Source of the DNA: Mycolicibacterium sp. ND9-15
GTDB taxonomy: Bacteria; Actinomycetota; Actinomycetes; Mycobacteriales; Mycobacteriaceae
Length of the DNA: 64,000 nt
Reading direction: 5' to 3'
NCBI RefSeq assembly: GCF_035918395.1
Contig: NZ_CP142362.1
Coordinates: 1,277,501-1,341,500 of the forward strand
Within the stretch, counting starts at the first letter, position 1, and the number at the start of each line of letters is the position of its first letter. The translations under genes and the position numbers were made by a program. This document shows, piece after piece, positions 38,388 through 47,947 of this stretch. Below the pieces are notes generated by a model, which ran no database searches, was not told the origin of the DNA, and worked only from the letters and a program-made list of their open reading frames with translations.

Positions 38388-39527
38388 TCAGCTTCCGACG
38401 GTGAGGCCGACCTTCTGGAACTCCTTGAGGTCGCAGTACCCCGCCTTGGCCATCGAGCGGCGAAGCCCCCCGACGAGGTTCAGCGAGCCGAACGGGTCGT
38501 CGGACGGACCGGTGAGAACCTGTTCCAACGACGGCCGTTCACCCACCGCGACCTGCAGGAACGCACCCCGTGGCAGCGACGGATGGGCGGCGGCGGCGGG
38601 CCAGAACCAGCCGTCGCCAAGGGCCTCGGCCGAACTTGCCAGCGGCGTGCCGAGCACCACCGCATCGGCGCCACATGCGATGGCCTTGGCCAGATCTCCG
38701 GAGGTGTGCATGTCACCGTCGGCGAGCACGTGCACGTACCGCCCGCCGGTCTCGTCGAGGTACTCGCGGCGCGCCGCGGCTGCGTCCGCGATCGCGGTGG
38801 CCATCGGCACGCTTATGCCCAGCACTTCGTCGCTGGTGGTCACGCCGCTGGTCGAGCCGTAGCCGACGATGACGCCGGCCGCGCCGGTCCGCATCAGGTG
38901 CAGGGCCGTGCGGTGGTCGAGCACGCCCCCGGCGACCACCGGCACGTCGAGTTCGGAGATGAAGGTCTTGAGGTTCAGCGGCTCCCCGTTGGATGCCACA
39001 CGTTCGGCGGAGATGATCGTGCCCTGGATGACCAGCAGGTCGATCCCGGCGGACAGCAGTGCGGGCGTCAGCGCCCGCGCGTTCTGCGGGCTGACCCGCA
39101 CCGCCGTCGTCACCCCGGCCTCGCGGATGCGCGCGACGGCGGCCCCCAGCAGGTCCGGGTCGAGCGGTGCGGCGTGCAACTGCTGCAGCAGTCCGACCGC
39201 GGCGGAAGGTTCAGCGGAGGCCGCCGCTGCTTTCTCCACGACCTGACCGATCTTGGCTTCTACGTCGGCATGCCGACCGATCAGACCCTCGCCGTTGAGC
39301 ACGCCGAGGCCGCCGAGCCGACCCATCTCGATGGCGAATTCCGGGGACACCAGCGCATCGGTGGGATGGGCCACCACCGGGATCTCGAACCGGTAGGCAT
39401 CCAGTTGCCATGCGGTCGAGACATCCTGCGACGACCGGGTGCGTCGCGACGGGACGATGTTGATGTCGCCGAGTTCGTAAGTGCGGCGGGCGGTTCTGCC
39501 CATGCCGATCTCAACCATGTCTCGCAT
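38388..39527 (-). CDS. guaB3: GuaB3, IMP dehydrogenase-family protein
   Basis: 379 aa TIM barrel of the IMPDH/GMPR superfamily without CBS domains, nearly colinear with Rv3410c. Conserved: GIGMGRTARRTYEL start, VVAGGVLDHRTALHL, GRYVHVLADGDMHTSGDLAKAIACGADAVVLGTPL. At the loop where IMPDH has the nucleophile Cys (GPGSICTT in GuaB2) this protein reads GYGSTSGVTT, so the catalytic Cys is missing there. I took ATG 39527 because GGGGAG lies 7 bases upstream; ATG 39518, the conserved MVEIGMGR, is the alternative. Downstream of guaB2 by 48 bases, same operon. Confidence 0.93.
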   Translation of the reverse strand: MRDMVEIGMGRTARRTYELGDINIVPSRRTRSSQDVSTAWQLDAYRFEIPVVAHPTDALVSPEFAIEMGRLGGLGVLNGEGLIGRHADVEAKIGQVVEKAAAASAEPSAAVGLLQQLHAAPLDPDLLGAAVARIREAGVTTAVRVSPQNARALTPALLSAGIDLLVIQGTIISAERVASNGEPLNLKTFISELDVPVVAGGVLDHRTALHLMRTGAAGVIVGYGSTSGVTTSDEVLGISVPMATAIADAAAARREYLDETGGRYVHVLADGDMHTSGDLAKAIACGADAVVLGTPLASSAEALGDGWFWPAAAAHPSLPRGAFLQVAVGERPSLEQVLTGPSDDPFGSLNLVGGLRRSMAKAGYCDLKEFQKVGLTVGS

Positions 39528-39575
39528 GGCGGGTCTCCCCCTGTCAGTACGTTCTGTTCCTCGCGCAAGCGCTCG

Positions 39576-41192
<1,617 letters not shown>

Positions 41193-41293
41193 CTAGATAT
41201 CCATCTTATCGGCTGCGGGCGGCCATCCCTGATGCACGGCCATGACGGGCTAACGGCTAGCGCGATCCCAGCACGGCTGCGTAGGGTGGACTC

Positions 41294-41698
41294 GTGCGTG
41301 ACCACCTGCCACCGGGTTTGCCACCCGACCCGTTCGCCGATGACCCGTGCGATCCTTCGGCGGCCCTCGACGCCCTTGAGCCCGGCCAGCCGCTGGACCC
41401 GCAGGAGCGGACCGCGGTCGAGGCCGACCTCGCCGATCTGGCGGTGTACGAGGCCCTTCTGGCGCACCGGGGGGTCCGCGGCTTGGTGGTGTGCTGTGAC
41501 GAATGCCAGCAGGACCACTATCACGACTGGGACATGCTGCGCGCCAATCTGCTGCAACTGCTGGTCGACGGCACGGTGCGGCCGCACGAGCCCGCCTACG
41601 ATCCCGAACCCGACGCCTACGTCACGTGGGATTACTGCCGCGGCTACGCCGACGCTTCGCTGAACGAGGCGGCGTCGGAATCCGACGGCTACCGCTGA
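41294..41698 (+). CDS. DUF5319-like conserved hypothetical (Rv3412)
   Basis: 134 aa, acidic. Conserved actinobacterial protein found between guaB2 and rsdA. Visible features: the N-terminal LPPGLPPDPFADDPCDPSAAL, paired Cys in VVCCDECQQDHYHDWDMLR and a fourth in VTWDYCRGYADA, which with the histidines could bind zinc or a cluster; this is inference. GTG start at 41294, divergent from guaB2 and convergent with rsdA (1-base gap). Confidence 0.85.
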   Translation: MRDHLPPGLPPDPFADDPCDPSAALDALEPGQPLDPQERTAVEADLADLAVYEALLAHRGVRGLVVCCDECQQDHYHDWDMLRANLLQLLVDGTVRPHEPAYDPEPDAYVTWDYCRGYADASLNEAASESDGYR

Positions 41699-41699
41699 T

Positions 41700-42806
41700 C
41701 TAGCTGGGCTCGTCGACCGCCTGCGGCACGGTGGTGATCACCGTCTTCGGCGCGGGCGTCTCCCCCGCAGGCTGCCTTGACGGCGGCGCGACCGATGGTT
41801 GCTCGTCGTCCTGGTGCTCGATCACCGACGGTTGCGACGACGGCGTCGGAGCCGGAACGCGGGTGCTCGGTGTCGGTTGGGGCGTGGTCGCCGTCAATGT
41901 CGGCTGCTGCGTGCGCGGCGGTGGTGGAGAGTTCGGCACGGACGTCGGCGGGGCGGTGCCCGGCAACTGAACTGGCGGCGAGGTTGTCGCCTCTGACGTC
42001 GACGTCGACGTAGTCGGCGACGGCGACGGCGACGGCGACGGGGTCGTGGTCGAGGGCGACATCGACGGGGTGGTCGATGGGGTGGTCGGCCCCGATGGCG
42101 AGGTGGTCTGCGATGTCGCAGTCGCTTCCGATGTCGTCGTTCCGTCGCTGGGAGTGAGCACGACGACCTCGGGGAAGGTCGGCGGCGGAACACCCGGCGG
42201 CACGGTCGCCGCGGGGTCTTGGGCCTCGACCTTGACCGTCAGCTCCTGCCATTGGGTGACCAACTCTTCTTTGCGTTGGGAGTCGTTCACCGTCGCGACG
42301 GTCGTGGTCAGCGTCTCCAGCTTGTCCTGGGCGGCCTGCCACTGGCCCTGGTCGATGAGCTGCTGCACCTCGGCCATCTGCGTCTGCGCGGCGAGCACGA
42401 CCGCGTCGTCCCGTGTCTCCTGTTGCTCTCCGAAGAACATCGTGCGCAGGCCGTACAGGGAGTCACCCGGGCCCGATGCGGCCACCACCGCGCCGAAGCC
42501 TCCGATGCACAACACCGCGGCGGCGGCCGACCCGACGACGGCCAGCGACATTCGGGTGCGCCGACGCGATGCGGCGGCACGGTCCAGCGCCAGCACCGCG
42601 TCGCGTGGCGTGACCGTCGCGGTGAGGGGAGCCCCGCGGACCTCGTCGCGCCAGCCGGCCAGAAGCGCAGCCAGTTCGGCCTCGCCTGGATCGGTCGAAT
42701 ACACCGGCTGCTGATAGGCCAGCGCATCGAGGAACCGATCGGTGCGGTTGATCTCGTTGAGAGAGGGGTCGCCGCCGTTCGATGTCCAGCGTCCGAAGTC
42801 AGGCAT
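41700..42806 (-). CDS. rsdA: RsdA, anti-sigma-D factor
   Basis: 368 aa. The N-terminal cytoplasmic part (MPDFGRW...LNEINRTDRFLDALAYQQP) is the SigD-binding segment. One membrane helix follows (VGSAAAAVLCIGGFGAVVAA, about residues 93-112). The long extracytoplasmic tail is Ser/Thr/Pro-rich with an (SP)n tract encoded by tandem GGCGAC units. RsdA holds SigD until it is degraded. Its start overlaps the sigD 3' end by 8 bases. Confidence 0.92.
   Translation of the reverse strand: MPDFGRWTSNGGDPSLNEINRTDRFLDALAYQQPVYSTDPGEAELAALLAGWRDEVRGAPLTATVTPRDAVLALDRAAASRRRTRMSLAVVGSAAAAVLCIGGFGAVVAASGPGDSLYGLRTMFFGEQQETRDDAVVLAAQTQMAEVQQLIDQGQWQAAQDKLETLTTTVATVNDSQRKEELVTQWQELTVKVEAQDPAATVPPGVPPPTFPEVVVLTPSDGTTTSEATATSQTTSPSGPTTPSTTPSMSPSTTTPSPSPSPSPTTSTSTSEATTSPPVQLPGTAPPTSVPNSPPPPRTQQPTLTATTPQPTPSTRVPAPTPSSQPSVIEHQDDEQPSVAPPSRQPAGETPAPKTVITTVPQAVDEPS
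42016..42040. repeat. Short tandem GGCGAC repeat inside rsdA
   Basis: About four GGCGAC units encoding alternating Ser-Pro (read on the minus strand) in the extracytoplasmic stalk of RsdA. A likely site of slippage-driven length variation that stays in frame. Confidence 0.7.
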
Positions 42807-43377
42807 AGTCGCGCCCCGTCGCAACGATCTCGGACTTGAGCCGCGCCAGTGCGCGGTGCTGGGCGACCCGGACCGCGCCCGCCGTGCTGCCGACGGCCTC
42901 TGCGGTCTCCTCGGCACTCATCCCGACGACGACGCGCAGGACGAGAATCTCTCGCTGCTTCTCCGGGAGCACCGCGAGAAGCTTGTTCATCCGCGCCGAC
43001 GCCTCGGCGTCCAGGGCCATCTGCTCGGGTCCGGCGGCCAGCGAGAACCGCTCCGGCACGACATCGGTCGGGTCGGATCGGTTTCGGGCCGCTGCGCGGT
43101 GCGCGTCAGCAACCTTGTGTGCGGCGATGCCGTAGACGAAGGCCAAGAACGGTCGTCCCTGATCCTTATAACGTGGCAAAGCCGTGATGGCGGCCAAGCA
43201 AACCTCCTGCGCAACGTCGTCTGCCGAGAGACCACTGCGCTCTGTCGCCCCCACCCTCGCCCGGCAGTAACGAACGATGATCGGGCGAATGGTCTCCAGC
43301 ACCTCCCGAAGTGCGTCCCGGTTTCCTGCCACAGCCTCAGCAACGACAGCATCGAGACGTTCTCCCGAAAATGTCAT
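42799..43377 (-). CDS. sigD: RNA polymerase sigma factor SigD (ECF)
   Basis: 192 aa. Region 2: VLETIRPIIVRYCRARVG...LSADDVAQEVCLAAITALPRYKDQGRPFLAFVYGIAAHKVADAHR. Region 4: LAVLPEKQREILVLRVVVGMSAEETAEAVGSTAGAVRVAQHRALARLK. SigD controls a small regulon in stationary phase or starvation in mycobacteria. ATG at 43377; the frame continues 17 codons upstream without conserved content. Operon with rsdA. Confidence 0.95.
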   Translation of the reverse strand: MTFSGERLDAVVAEAVAGNRDALREVLETIRPIIVRYCRARVGATERSGLSADDVAQEVCLAAITALPRYKDQGRPFLAFVYGIAAHKVADAHRAAARNRSDPTDVVPERFSLAAGPEQMALDAEASARMNKLLAVLPEKQREILVLRVVVGMSAEETAEAVGSTAGAVRVAQHRALARLKSEIVATGRDYA

Positions 43378-43465
43378 CGTGGGCGATCTCTCCAACGTTA
43401 CGAATGGGACCCAGCCCAAAAAGGGCATCAGCTAAACCATAACTTTCACTTACGCGTTGGCCCGG

Positions 43466-44248
43466 TTACCGCACCGACCACACGCCGCCCCGCCGACAGA
43501 CTGTATCGGCGCAACGGTCGCGGAGCATCACCATGTCCCGGGTCGGGTGGTTGGCGCTGCCGATGTCGGCCAGCAAGCAAGCCAACGCCCAGCGCAGCGG
43601 AACCATTCCAAGGCGATCCGTATCGTCGAGCGCCGTATCCGCCACGGCACGGGCGGTGTCCAGGTCACCAGCGCTGCACCGCGCGGCCGCAAGGACGACG
43701 GACGACTTGACCTGGTGGCGCATCGAGCCCAGCCTCGCGGCGTGTTCGACGGCGCGTTCGGCATGGGCGATCGCGGTGACACCTTCGCCGCGCGCCATCG
43801 CCAGTTCCGCGGACACCCAGCCCAGCCGCACCCGCAGCCGCGGCGGCGTCGAGTCGGACAGGAGTCCGCCGGCGCGGACCAGCGCGGACTCCGATGCCGC
43901 GAACCGGCCCACCCCCAATGCGTCGGCGGCCAATCCGATCAATGCGTCCGCCGCCCCCTCTGTGCCCGGCCCGGCAAGCACCAGCGCGCGTCCGTCCCAT
44001 CGCCGCGCCTGAGTGTGCCAGCCCAGCTGGCGCAGGAACGACGCCTCCGTGCTGTGCGCCAACGCACGCTCCGGCGCCGCGCTGCGGTACACCTTCGCCA
44101 GATCGGCACGCGCGCTCGCGTAGCGGCCCTGACCGCCGGCGGCCACGGCGCGCAGCCACAACTCCCGTGGCGTGGCGGCACAGGGCAACGGCCAACGCCC
44201 CGGGTCGTCGCCGAATGCGGCGTTCGCCAGAACGGTCTCCACGGGCAT
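43466..44248 (-). CDS. TPR-like conserved hypothetical (Rv3415c)
   Basis: 260 aa, helical, Ala-rich, with repeats resembling TPR helices (AHSTEASFLRQLGWHTQARRWDGRALVLA; VTAIAHAERAVEHAARLGSMRHQ). Conserved upstream of sigD in mycobacteria; function unknown. It is divergent from whiB3 across 361 bases. Confidence 0.8.
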   Translation of the reverse strand: MPVETVLANAAFGDDPGRWPLPCAATPRELWLRAVAAGGQGRYASARADLAKVYRSAAPERALAHSTEASFLRQLGWHTQARRWDGRALVLAGPGTEGAADALIGLAADALGVGRFAASESALVRAGGLLSDSTPPRLRVRLGWVSAELAMARGEGVTAIAHAERAVEHAARLGSMRHQVKSSVVLAAARCSAGDLDTARAVADTALDDTDRLGMVPLRWALACLLADIGSANHPTRDMVMLRDRCADTVCRRGGVWSVR

Positions 44249-44609
44249 CGACTGGCGACGGTATCAATCGGTTGGTTAACAGTTGATGGTGGCAGTGTTA
44301 CTTCCGTGTATACGGACGGGAATTATTGTCGCAACGGTAATTGAAGCGAACTGGAAAAACACGTTCGACGATCGACCGCGATACGTTCGCGTAGCACCCT
44401 TCGCGTTGTGCATGGGTCGCAATGATGAACGTGAGGTAAATTCTCGGCCTGCGGTTATGTCAATGAGCACATGGTCGGGCTATTGACGAGATTTCGTAAG
44501 CGCCCCTACTTTGTGTCCACGAGTGGTCATCGGCGACTTGAGCTCGAATTCGGTTTTGAACTCACTCATCCGTTCGTTTTCGAAATGGATGTGCAGAGAG
44601 GGGTTTCCA
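44249..44609. other. 361-base divergent regulatory region between Rv3415c-like gene and whiB3
   Basis: AT-richer than its flanks and without a supported gene. It contains the whiB3 promoter candidate at 44483-44512 and, near 44305-44325, a GTATAC-centred imperfect palindrome that could be a regulator site. The roughly 90-base untranslated leader implied before whiB3 fits its known multi-signal control. Confidence 0.6.
44483..44512 (+). promoter_or_regulatory. Candidate SigA-type promoter for whiB3
   Basis: -35 TTGACG (44483-44488), 18-base spacer, -10 TACTTT (44507-44512), oriented toward whiB3 about 98 bases before its ATG. Confidence 0.55.
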
Positions 44610-44900
44610 ATGCCACAGCCGCAACAGCTGCCCGGTCCCAACGCCGACATCTGGGACTGGCAGATGGCCGGGCTTTGCCGAGGCGTCGATTCCTCCGTGT
44701 TCTTCCACCCTGACGGCGAACGCGGCCGTGCTCGTGCTCAGCGCGAGATGCGCGCCAAGGAAATGTGCCGGCAGTGCCCGGTGATCGCCCAGTGCCGCGC
44801 ACACGCGCTTGCCGTCGGTGAGCCCTACGGCATCTGGGGTGGGCTGTCCGAGACCGAGCGCGAACTGTTGCTGAAGCGAGGCATCCGCAGGGCTTCCTAG
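44610..44900 (+). CDS. whiB3: WhiB3, iron-sulfur redox-sensing transcription factor
   Basis: 96 aa. The four cluster cysteines are 23, 53, 56 and 62 (C-x29-C-x2-C-x5-C), followed by the WhiB turn GIWGGLSETER and a basic tail. WhiB3 binds a 4Fe-4S cluster, senses O2/NO and redox state, interacts with SigA and controls lipid and redox metabolism. ATG at 44610 has AGAGAGGGG 7 bases upstream. In M. tuberculosis the next gene is groEL1; here aroG and accessory DNA follow. Confidence 0.95.
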   Translation: MPQPQQLPGPNADIWDWQMAGLCRGVDSSVFFHPDGERGRARAQREMRAKEMCRQCPVIAQCRAHALAVGEPYGIWGGLSETERELLLKRGIRRAS

Positions 44901-44920
44901 GACGTCGGCGCGGGCGGAGG

Positions 44921-45976
44921 CTAGCCCCTCTTGGCCAGCTCGCGCAGCGCCGAATCGGTTGTCGTCCAATCCATGCACTTATCGGTCACCGACTGCCCGT
45001 AAGTCAGTGGGCGGGATTCGGGTGACTGCGCCCCGGCGACGAGGAAGCTCTCCAGCATCACCCCACTGACCGGAAGGCCGTCGCGCACGAGTTGCGCCAC
45101 CTCGGACGCGACCTGCGCCTGGCGGACGTGGTCTTTACCGGAATTGGCGTGGCTGCAATCGATCACGACGCGGCCGGACAGCCCGACCGCCGTCAGCTTT
45201 GCGGCCGTCGCCTGCACCGACTCGGCATCGCAGTTCGGCCCGTGGGTGCCACCGCGCAGGATCACGTGACAGTCCTCGTTGCCCGCCGTGTTCACCAGCG
45301 CGCCACGCCCGAGGTCGTCCATTCCGAAGAAGACATGCGGGGCGGCGGCGGCCTTCACCCCGTCGACGGCGACCTGGATGTTGCCGTCGGTGCCGTTCTT
45401 GAACCCGACGGGCATCGACAATCCGGATGCGAGCTGGCGGTGCACCTGGGATTCGGTGGTGCGCGCCCCGATCGCGCCCCACGCCACCGCGTCAGCGATG
45501 TACTGCGGGCTGGTCGGCTCCAGGAACTCGCATCCGACCGGCAGCCCGATGTCGACGATGTCGAGCAGCAGGTGGCGCGCGATGCGCAGACCGCGAGCCA
45601 CGTCGAAGGTGCCGTCCATGTCCGGATCGTTGATCAGGCCCTTCCACCCGACCGTGGTGCGCGGTTTCTCGAAATACACCCGCATCACGATCTTGAGCCG
45701 ATCGTTGAGGTCGTCGGCCACCTTGACCAACCGGCTGGCGTAATCCAGCGCGGCGGAAGGATCATGCACCGAGCAGGGGCCCGCCACGACCAGGAGGCGA
45801 TCGTCGCGCCCAGCGAGGATGTCAGCGATCTCGTCGCGGTCGCGCACCACCCGCTCGGCCCGCCGCGGACCCAACGGGAACTCGCTGAGCACGTCGTGCG
45901 GGCTGGGGATGGTGCGAAAGCCGCGGACCCGCCGATCCGAGGTAACCGGAGGGGCGGCGATCTGCGCTGGATTCAC
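44921..45976 (-). CDS. aroG: Type I 3-deoxy-D-arabino-heptulosonate-7-phosphate (DAHP) synthase
   Basis: 351 aa E. coli AroF/G/H-like enzyme: RLLVVAGPCSVHDPSAALDYA, VMRVYFEKPRTTVGWKGLINDP, GARTTESQVHRQLASGLSMPVGFKNGT, CHVILRGGTHGPNCD, VVIDCSHANSGKDH. It condenses phosphoenolpyruvate and erythrose-4-phosphate, the first step to Tyr, Trp, Phe and chorismate products. M. tuberculosis relies on a type II enzyme (Rv2178c), so this type I form is an extra or alternative isozyme. GTG start with GAAAGG upstream, 217 bases downstream of its promoter, behind a leader peptide and terminator. Confidence 0.93.
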   Translation of the reverse strand: MNPAQIAAPPVTSDRRVRGFRTIPSPHDVLSEFPLGPRRAERVVRDRDEIADILAGRDDRLLVVAGPCSVHDPSAALDYASRLVKVADDLNDRLKIVMRVYFEKPRTTVGWKGLINDPDMDGTFDVARGLRIARHLLLDIVDIGLPVGCEFLEPTSPQYIADAVAWGAIGARTTESQVHRQLASGLSMPVGFKNGTDGNIQVAVDGVKAAAAPHVFFGMDDLGRGALVNTAGNEDCHVILRGGTHGPNCDAESVQATAAKLTAVGLSGRVVIDCSHANSGKDHVRQAQVASEVAQLVRDGLPVSGVMLESFLVAGAQSPESRPLTYGQSVTDKCMDWTTTDSALRELAKRG

Positions 45977-46035
45977 GTTCAGGTGCCTTTCTGGTTTGTG
46001 GGCACCCGGTGAATGGCCGGGGCCCTTGAATGACG

Positions 46036-46062
46036 AAAGGCAGCGACCTTGTGGTCACTGCC
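46036..46062 (-). terminator. Attenuator-type terminator hairpin in the aroG leader
   Basis: Read on the minus strand: arm GGCAGTGACC, loop ACAA, arm GGTCGCTGCC (10 pairs, one G-U), then TTTCGTCATT. It lies 22 bases after the leader-peptide stop and about 60 bases before the aroG start, so it would end transcription before the gene. Confidence 0.75.
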
Positions 46063-46084
46063 TGGGCTCCGGGTGGATGCGTGC

Positions 46085-46159
46085 TTAGCGCTGCGCCTTA
46101 TCGGCTCCGCCCGGAGCCTCGATAAAGCGCCAATAGCCGGCACGCAAACCGATGTTCAC
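46085..46159 (-). CDS. Leader peptide of aroG, 24 aa, with adjacent Tyr, Trp and Phe codons
   Basis: GTG-started 24-codon ORF (starts MNIGLRAG, then YWRF at residues 9-12, ends KAQR). All three aromatic end products of the shikimate route are read within four codons. From the Trp codon onward the mRNA can fold into a long hairpin: GCGCTTTATC (46130-46121) pairs with GATAAGGCGC (46102-46093), and inside it GGCTCCG (46118-46112) pairs with CGGAGCC (46109-46103). The GTG sits 7 bases after a TACCCT -10 element, so the mRNA should be leaderless, common in mycobacteria. Ribosome stalling at YWRF when aromatic amino acids are short would alter this fold and aroG expression. Confidence 0.8.
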   Translation of the reverse strand: MNIGLRAGYWRFIEAPGGADKAQR

Positions 46160-46166
46160 GCGGCCC

Positions 46167-46195
46167 AGGGTATACCGGGGTCGGAGTCTTGCCAA
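46167..46195 (-). promoter_or_regulatory. Promoter of the aroG leader transcript
   Basis: -35 TTGGCA (46195-46190), 17-base spacer, -10 TACCCT (46172-46167, TANNNT), 7 bases before the leader GTG. The spacing predicts transcription starting at or next to that GTG. Confidence 0.75.
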
Positions 46196-46197
46196 AA

Positions 46198-46566
46198 TCA
46201 GGGCTGCCCGCGGAGATCAATCCTCCGTGTAGCGATATGTGCCGATGTGCACACGTCTATGCGGTTACGCACCAACTCATCGCCGTCGTCGAACACCGCT
46301 TTGAAGTCATACAGGCACGCGTCGGTGCCGTCATCGATATTGATGTTGATCGACTGGCCGACCGGTAGCACGTCGTCGCCGAGGATGTCTTCCTCCCAGG
46401 TGTTGCGGCCGATGTTCGATGCGTAGAACTCGACGATGGTGTGCCGCGTTTCATTGATGATCTGCACGTGGCGGTCCTGCGCACCTGCCGGTGCTGCGGC
46501 CAGCCCGACCAGGGCGATGGCCGCCAACATGATGCTGATCGTGAGTTTCGTCAACATCGTGATCAT
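46198..46566 (-). CDS. Small exported protein, 122 aa
   Basis: The signal peptide is clear: LTISIMLAAIALVGLAAAPAGAQ with cleavage likely after AGA. The mature about 93 residues are rich in Asn/Asp (IINETRHTIVEFYASNIG, NINIDDGTDACLYDF) and have two Cys, probably one disulfide. Proteins of this type (short, exported, with an N-E-T-x-H-T start) occur in mycobacteria and alphaproteobacteria; function unknown to me. Stop lies just 2 bases before the aroG -35 box. An ATG 3 codons later is possible. Confidence 0.75.
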   Translation of the reverse strand: MITMLTKLTISIMLAAIALVGLAAAPAGAQDRHVQIINETRHTIVEFYASNIGRNTWEEDILGDDVLPVGQSININIDDGTDACLYDFKAVFDDGDELVRNRIDVCTSAHIATRRIDLRGQP

Positions 46567-46857
46567 CGAATCCCGCTTCTCGAACGGGCGCGACCCGGAG
46601 GGCTTTCCGGCCCGCCGCGACGCCGACGGCGGCTATCTCCCCGCGCAGCAGATTTAACTCTCCTTCCAGCGTCAACGGTGCGGTTTCGACGATTTAGCGA
46701 AGTGATACGCCCAACTCGTAGTCCGTCCGATCGCATCCGAAGACCCTCACAGCGGCGGACCGCCTTTCACGACATGCGATCCCCGGTCGATCAACCTCGG
46801 GTCCGAAACCGTACAAAGGTGCGCGCTCGCGCGACTGGGCGCTCGGTCAACGAGCGA

Positions 46858-47187
46858 CTACTCCGCACCCGACTTCTCGTCACCCTGCTTCTTCAGCGTC
46901 TCACTCGCGCTGCTGACGACGCTTCGGATGAACTCGTATTGCGTCTTGACGAGCTTGTCCGCCATATCAAGGGCGGCGTCGACGATGGTTTCGCGCCGCG
47001 ACGGATGATCGTCGCCACGCCCGGGCAACGACTCCTCCACAGTGCCAACGAATTTGCGCACGGCATCGATGGCGCTCCGTTGGCCGGACTCGAGAGACTT
47101 GAGCACGTCGTCAGACAAGCCCGCTGCCCGTTCCGCCAGGTCTGACGCACGCTCAGCCGGCGAGTTCTTCTCGGTGCTTTCCGCCAT
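46858..47187 (-). CDS. Helical hypothetical protein, 109 aa
   Basis: Starts MAESTEKNSPAERASDLAERAAG and is almost entirely amphipathic helix, with ALDMADKLVKTQYEFIRSVVSSASETLKKQ at the C-terminus. The composition (many Lys/Glu/Ala/Ser, no Cys) and a phasin- or coat-like helix pattern suggest a surface-associating or scaffold protein, but I do not recognise the family. ATG has AGGAG 6 bases upstream. It lies just left of the att-like sequence at 47.3 kb. Confidence 0.72.
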   Translation of the reverse strand: MAESTEKNSPAERASDLAERAAGLSDDVLKSLESGQRSAIDAVRKFVGTVEESLPGRGDDHPSRRETIVDAALDMADKLVKTQYEFIRSVVSSASETLKKQGDEKSGAE

Positions 47188-47302
47188 GATCACTCCTGAA
47201 GGTTGAGTGCGAAAACGAGCCTCGAAACGACTCGACACCAGGATGCGCTCCGGCCTCGCGCTGCCATAGGGCCGATGGTCATTACCTCTGGCCGTACTCA
47301 TC

Positions 47303-47345
47303 CTCGGCCGGCTTGTCGACCACCGCGGTCTGAGTAGTGTCGGGT
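47303..47345 (-). repeat. groEL1-tail-like att core, remnant of an earlier site-specific integration
   Basis: On the + strand this contains GGCCGGCTTGTCGAC then CAC-CGCGGTCT, almost the left arm and core of the Bxb1 attB in groEL1. The same core recurs at 55.68 kb. Read on the minus strand it encodes [15 protein letters not shown] and a stop, where GroEL1 reads TAVVDKP before its His-rich end. No groEL1 body adjoins it. The central GT equivalent to the Bxb1 crossover is 47328-47329. Best explained as an old attL/attR-type junction. Confidence 0.6.
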
Positions 47346-47413
47346 TCCAGCTGACACGGCCCCGACAACTTCGACACTGCCCCCAGTGGCATCCGGTCGA
47401 CAAGGAGAGTCGC

Positions 47414-47875
47414 ATGACTACACACGAGTCTGGCCATGACGGAGCGCTGCCTGCAGACACCGTGACAGTGACGGATAGCGGTACGGGGACTTACACGCAG
47501 CAAATCACCGCCGGGCGCCATCATTTCACTTCCGACGAGCCACGGCCGATTGGCGACGACGCAGGGCCAACACCTTACGATCTGCTGCTGGCCGGACTCG
47601 GGGCATGTACCTCCATGACGGTACGAATGTATGCCAATCGCAGAGGCTGGCCGCTCGAGCATGTCGCGGTAGCCCTGCGACACAGGCGGATTCACGCCGA
47701 AGACTGCGTCGAGTGCGAGACCACCGAAGGGTGGATCGATCACATCGATCGCGAAGTCGAGTTGGCGGGCGACCTCGACGACACCCAACGGCAGCGATTA
47801 CTGCAGATCGCCGAACGATGCCCAGTTCATCAGACGCTGACATCGGAAGTTCGTATCGCCACGGCGTTGCGGTGA
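47414..47875 (+). CDS. OsmC-family protein
   Basis: 153 aa OsmC/Ohr-like fold of the YhfA group. The first catalytic Cys is in [22 protein letters not shown], the second in [10 protein letters not shown], the pair used to reduce organic hydroperoxides. A start AAGGAGAGTCGC-ATG is good. Followed 72 bases later by the DAO gene on the same strand. This is the first gene to the right of the att-like remnant. Confidence 0.9.
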   Translation: MTTHESGHDGALPADTVTVTDSGTGTYTQQITAGRHHFTSDEPRPIGDDAGPTPYDLLLAGLGACTSMTVRMYANRRGWPLEHVAVALRHRRIHAEDCVECETTEGWIDHIDREVELAGDLDDTQRQRLLQIAERCPVHQTLTSEVRIATALR

Positions 47876-47947
47876 GCGGCCTTGGCGCCACCGCGATGCG
47901 GGGCGACTCGAAGAAGCAGATGTCTCACTGACGCGAAGGAGCGCCCG

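Noticed and set aside
42001..42045. GGCGAC tandem repeat as CRISPR-like or VNTR locus
   Set aside because: Units are contiguous hexamers within an in-frame Ser-Pro tract of rsdA; no spacers. No CRISPR array seen in the window.
47282..47788. 168-codon minus frame ending [15 protein letters not shown] as a gene
   Set aside because: Its body is antisense to the OsmC gene; only the last residues resemble GroEL1, better explained as an att remnant.
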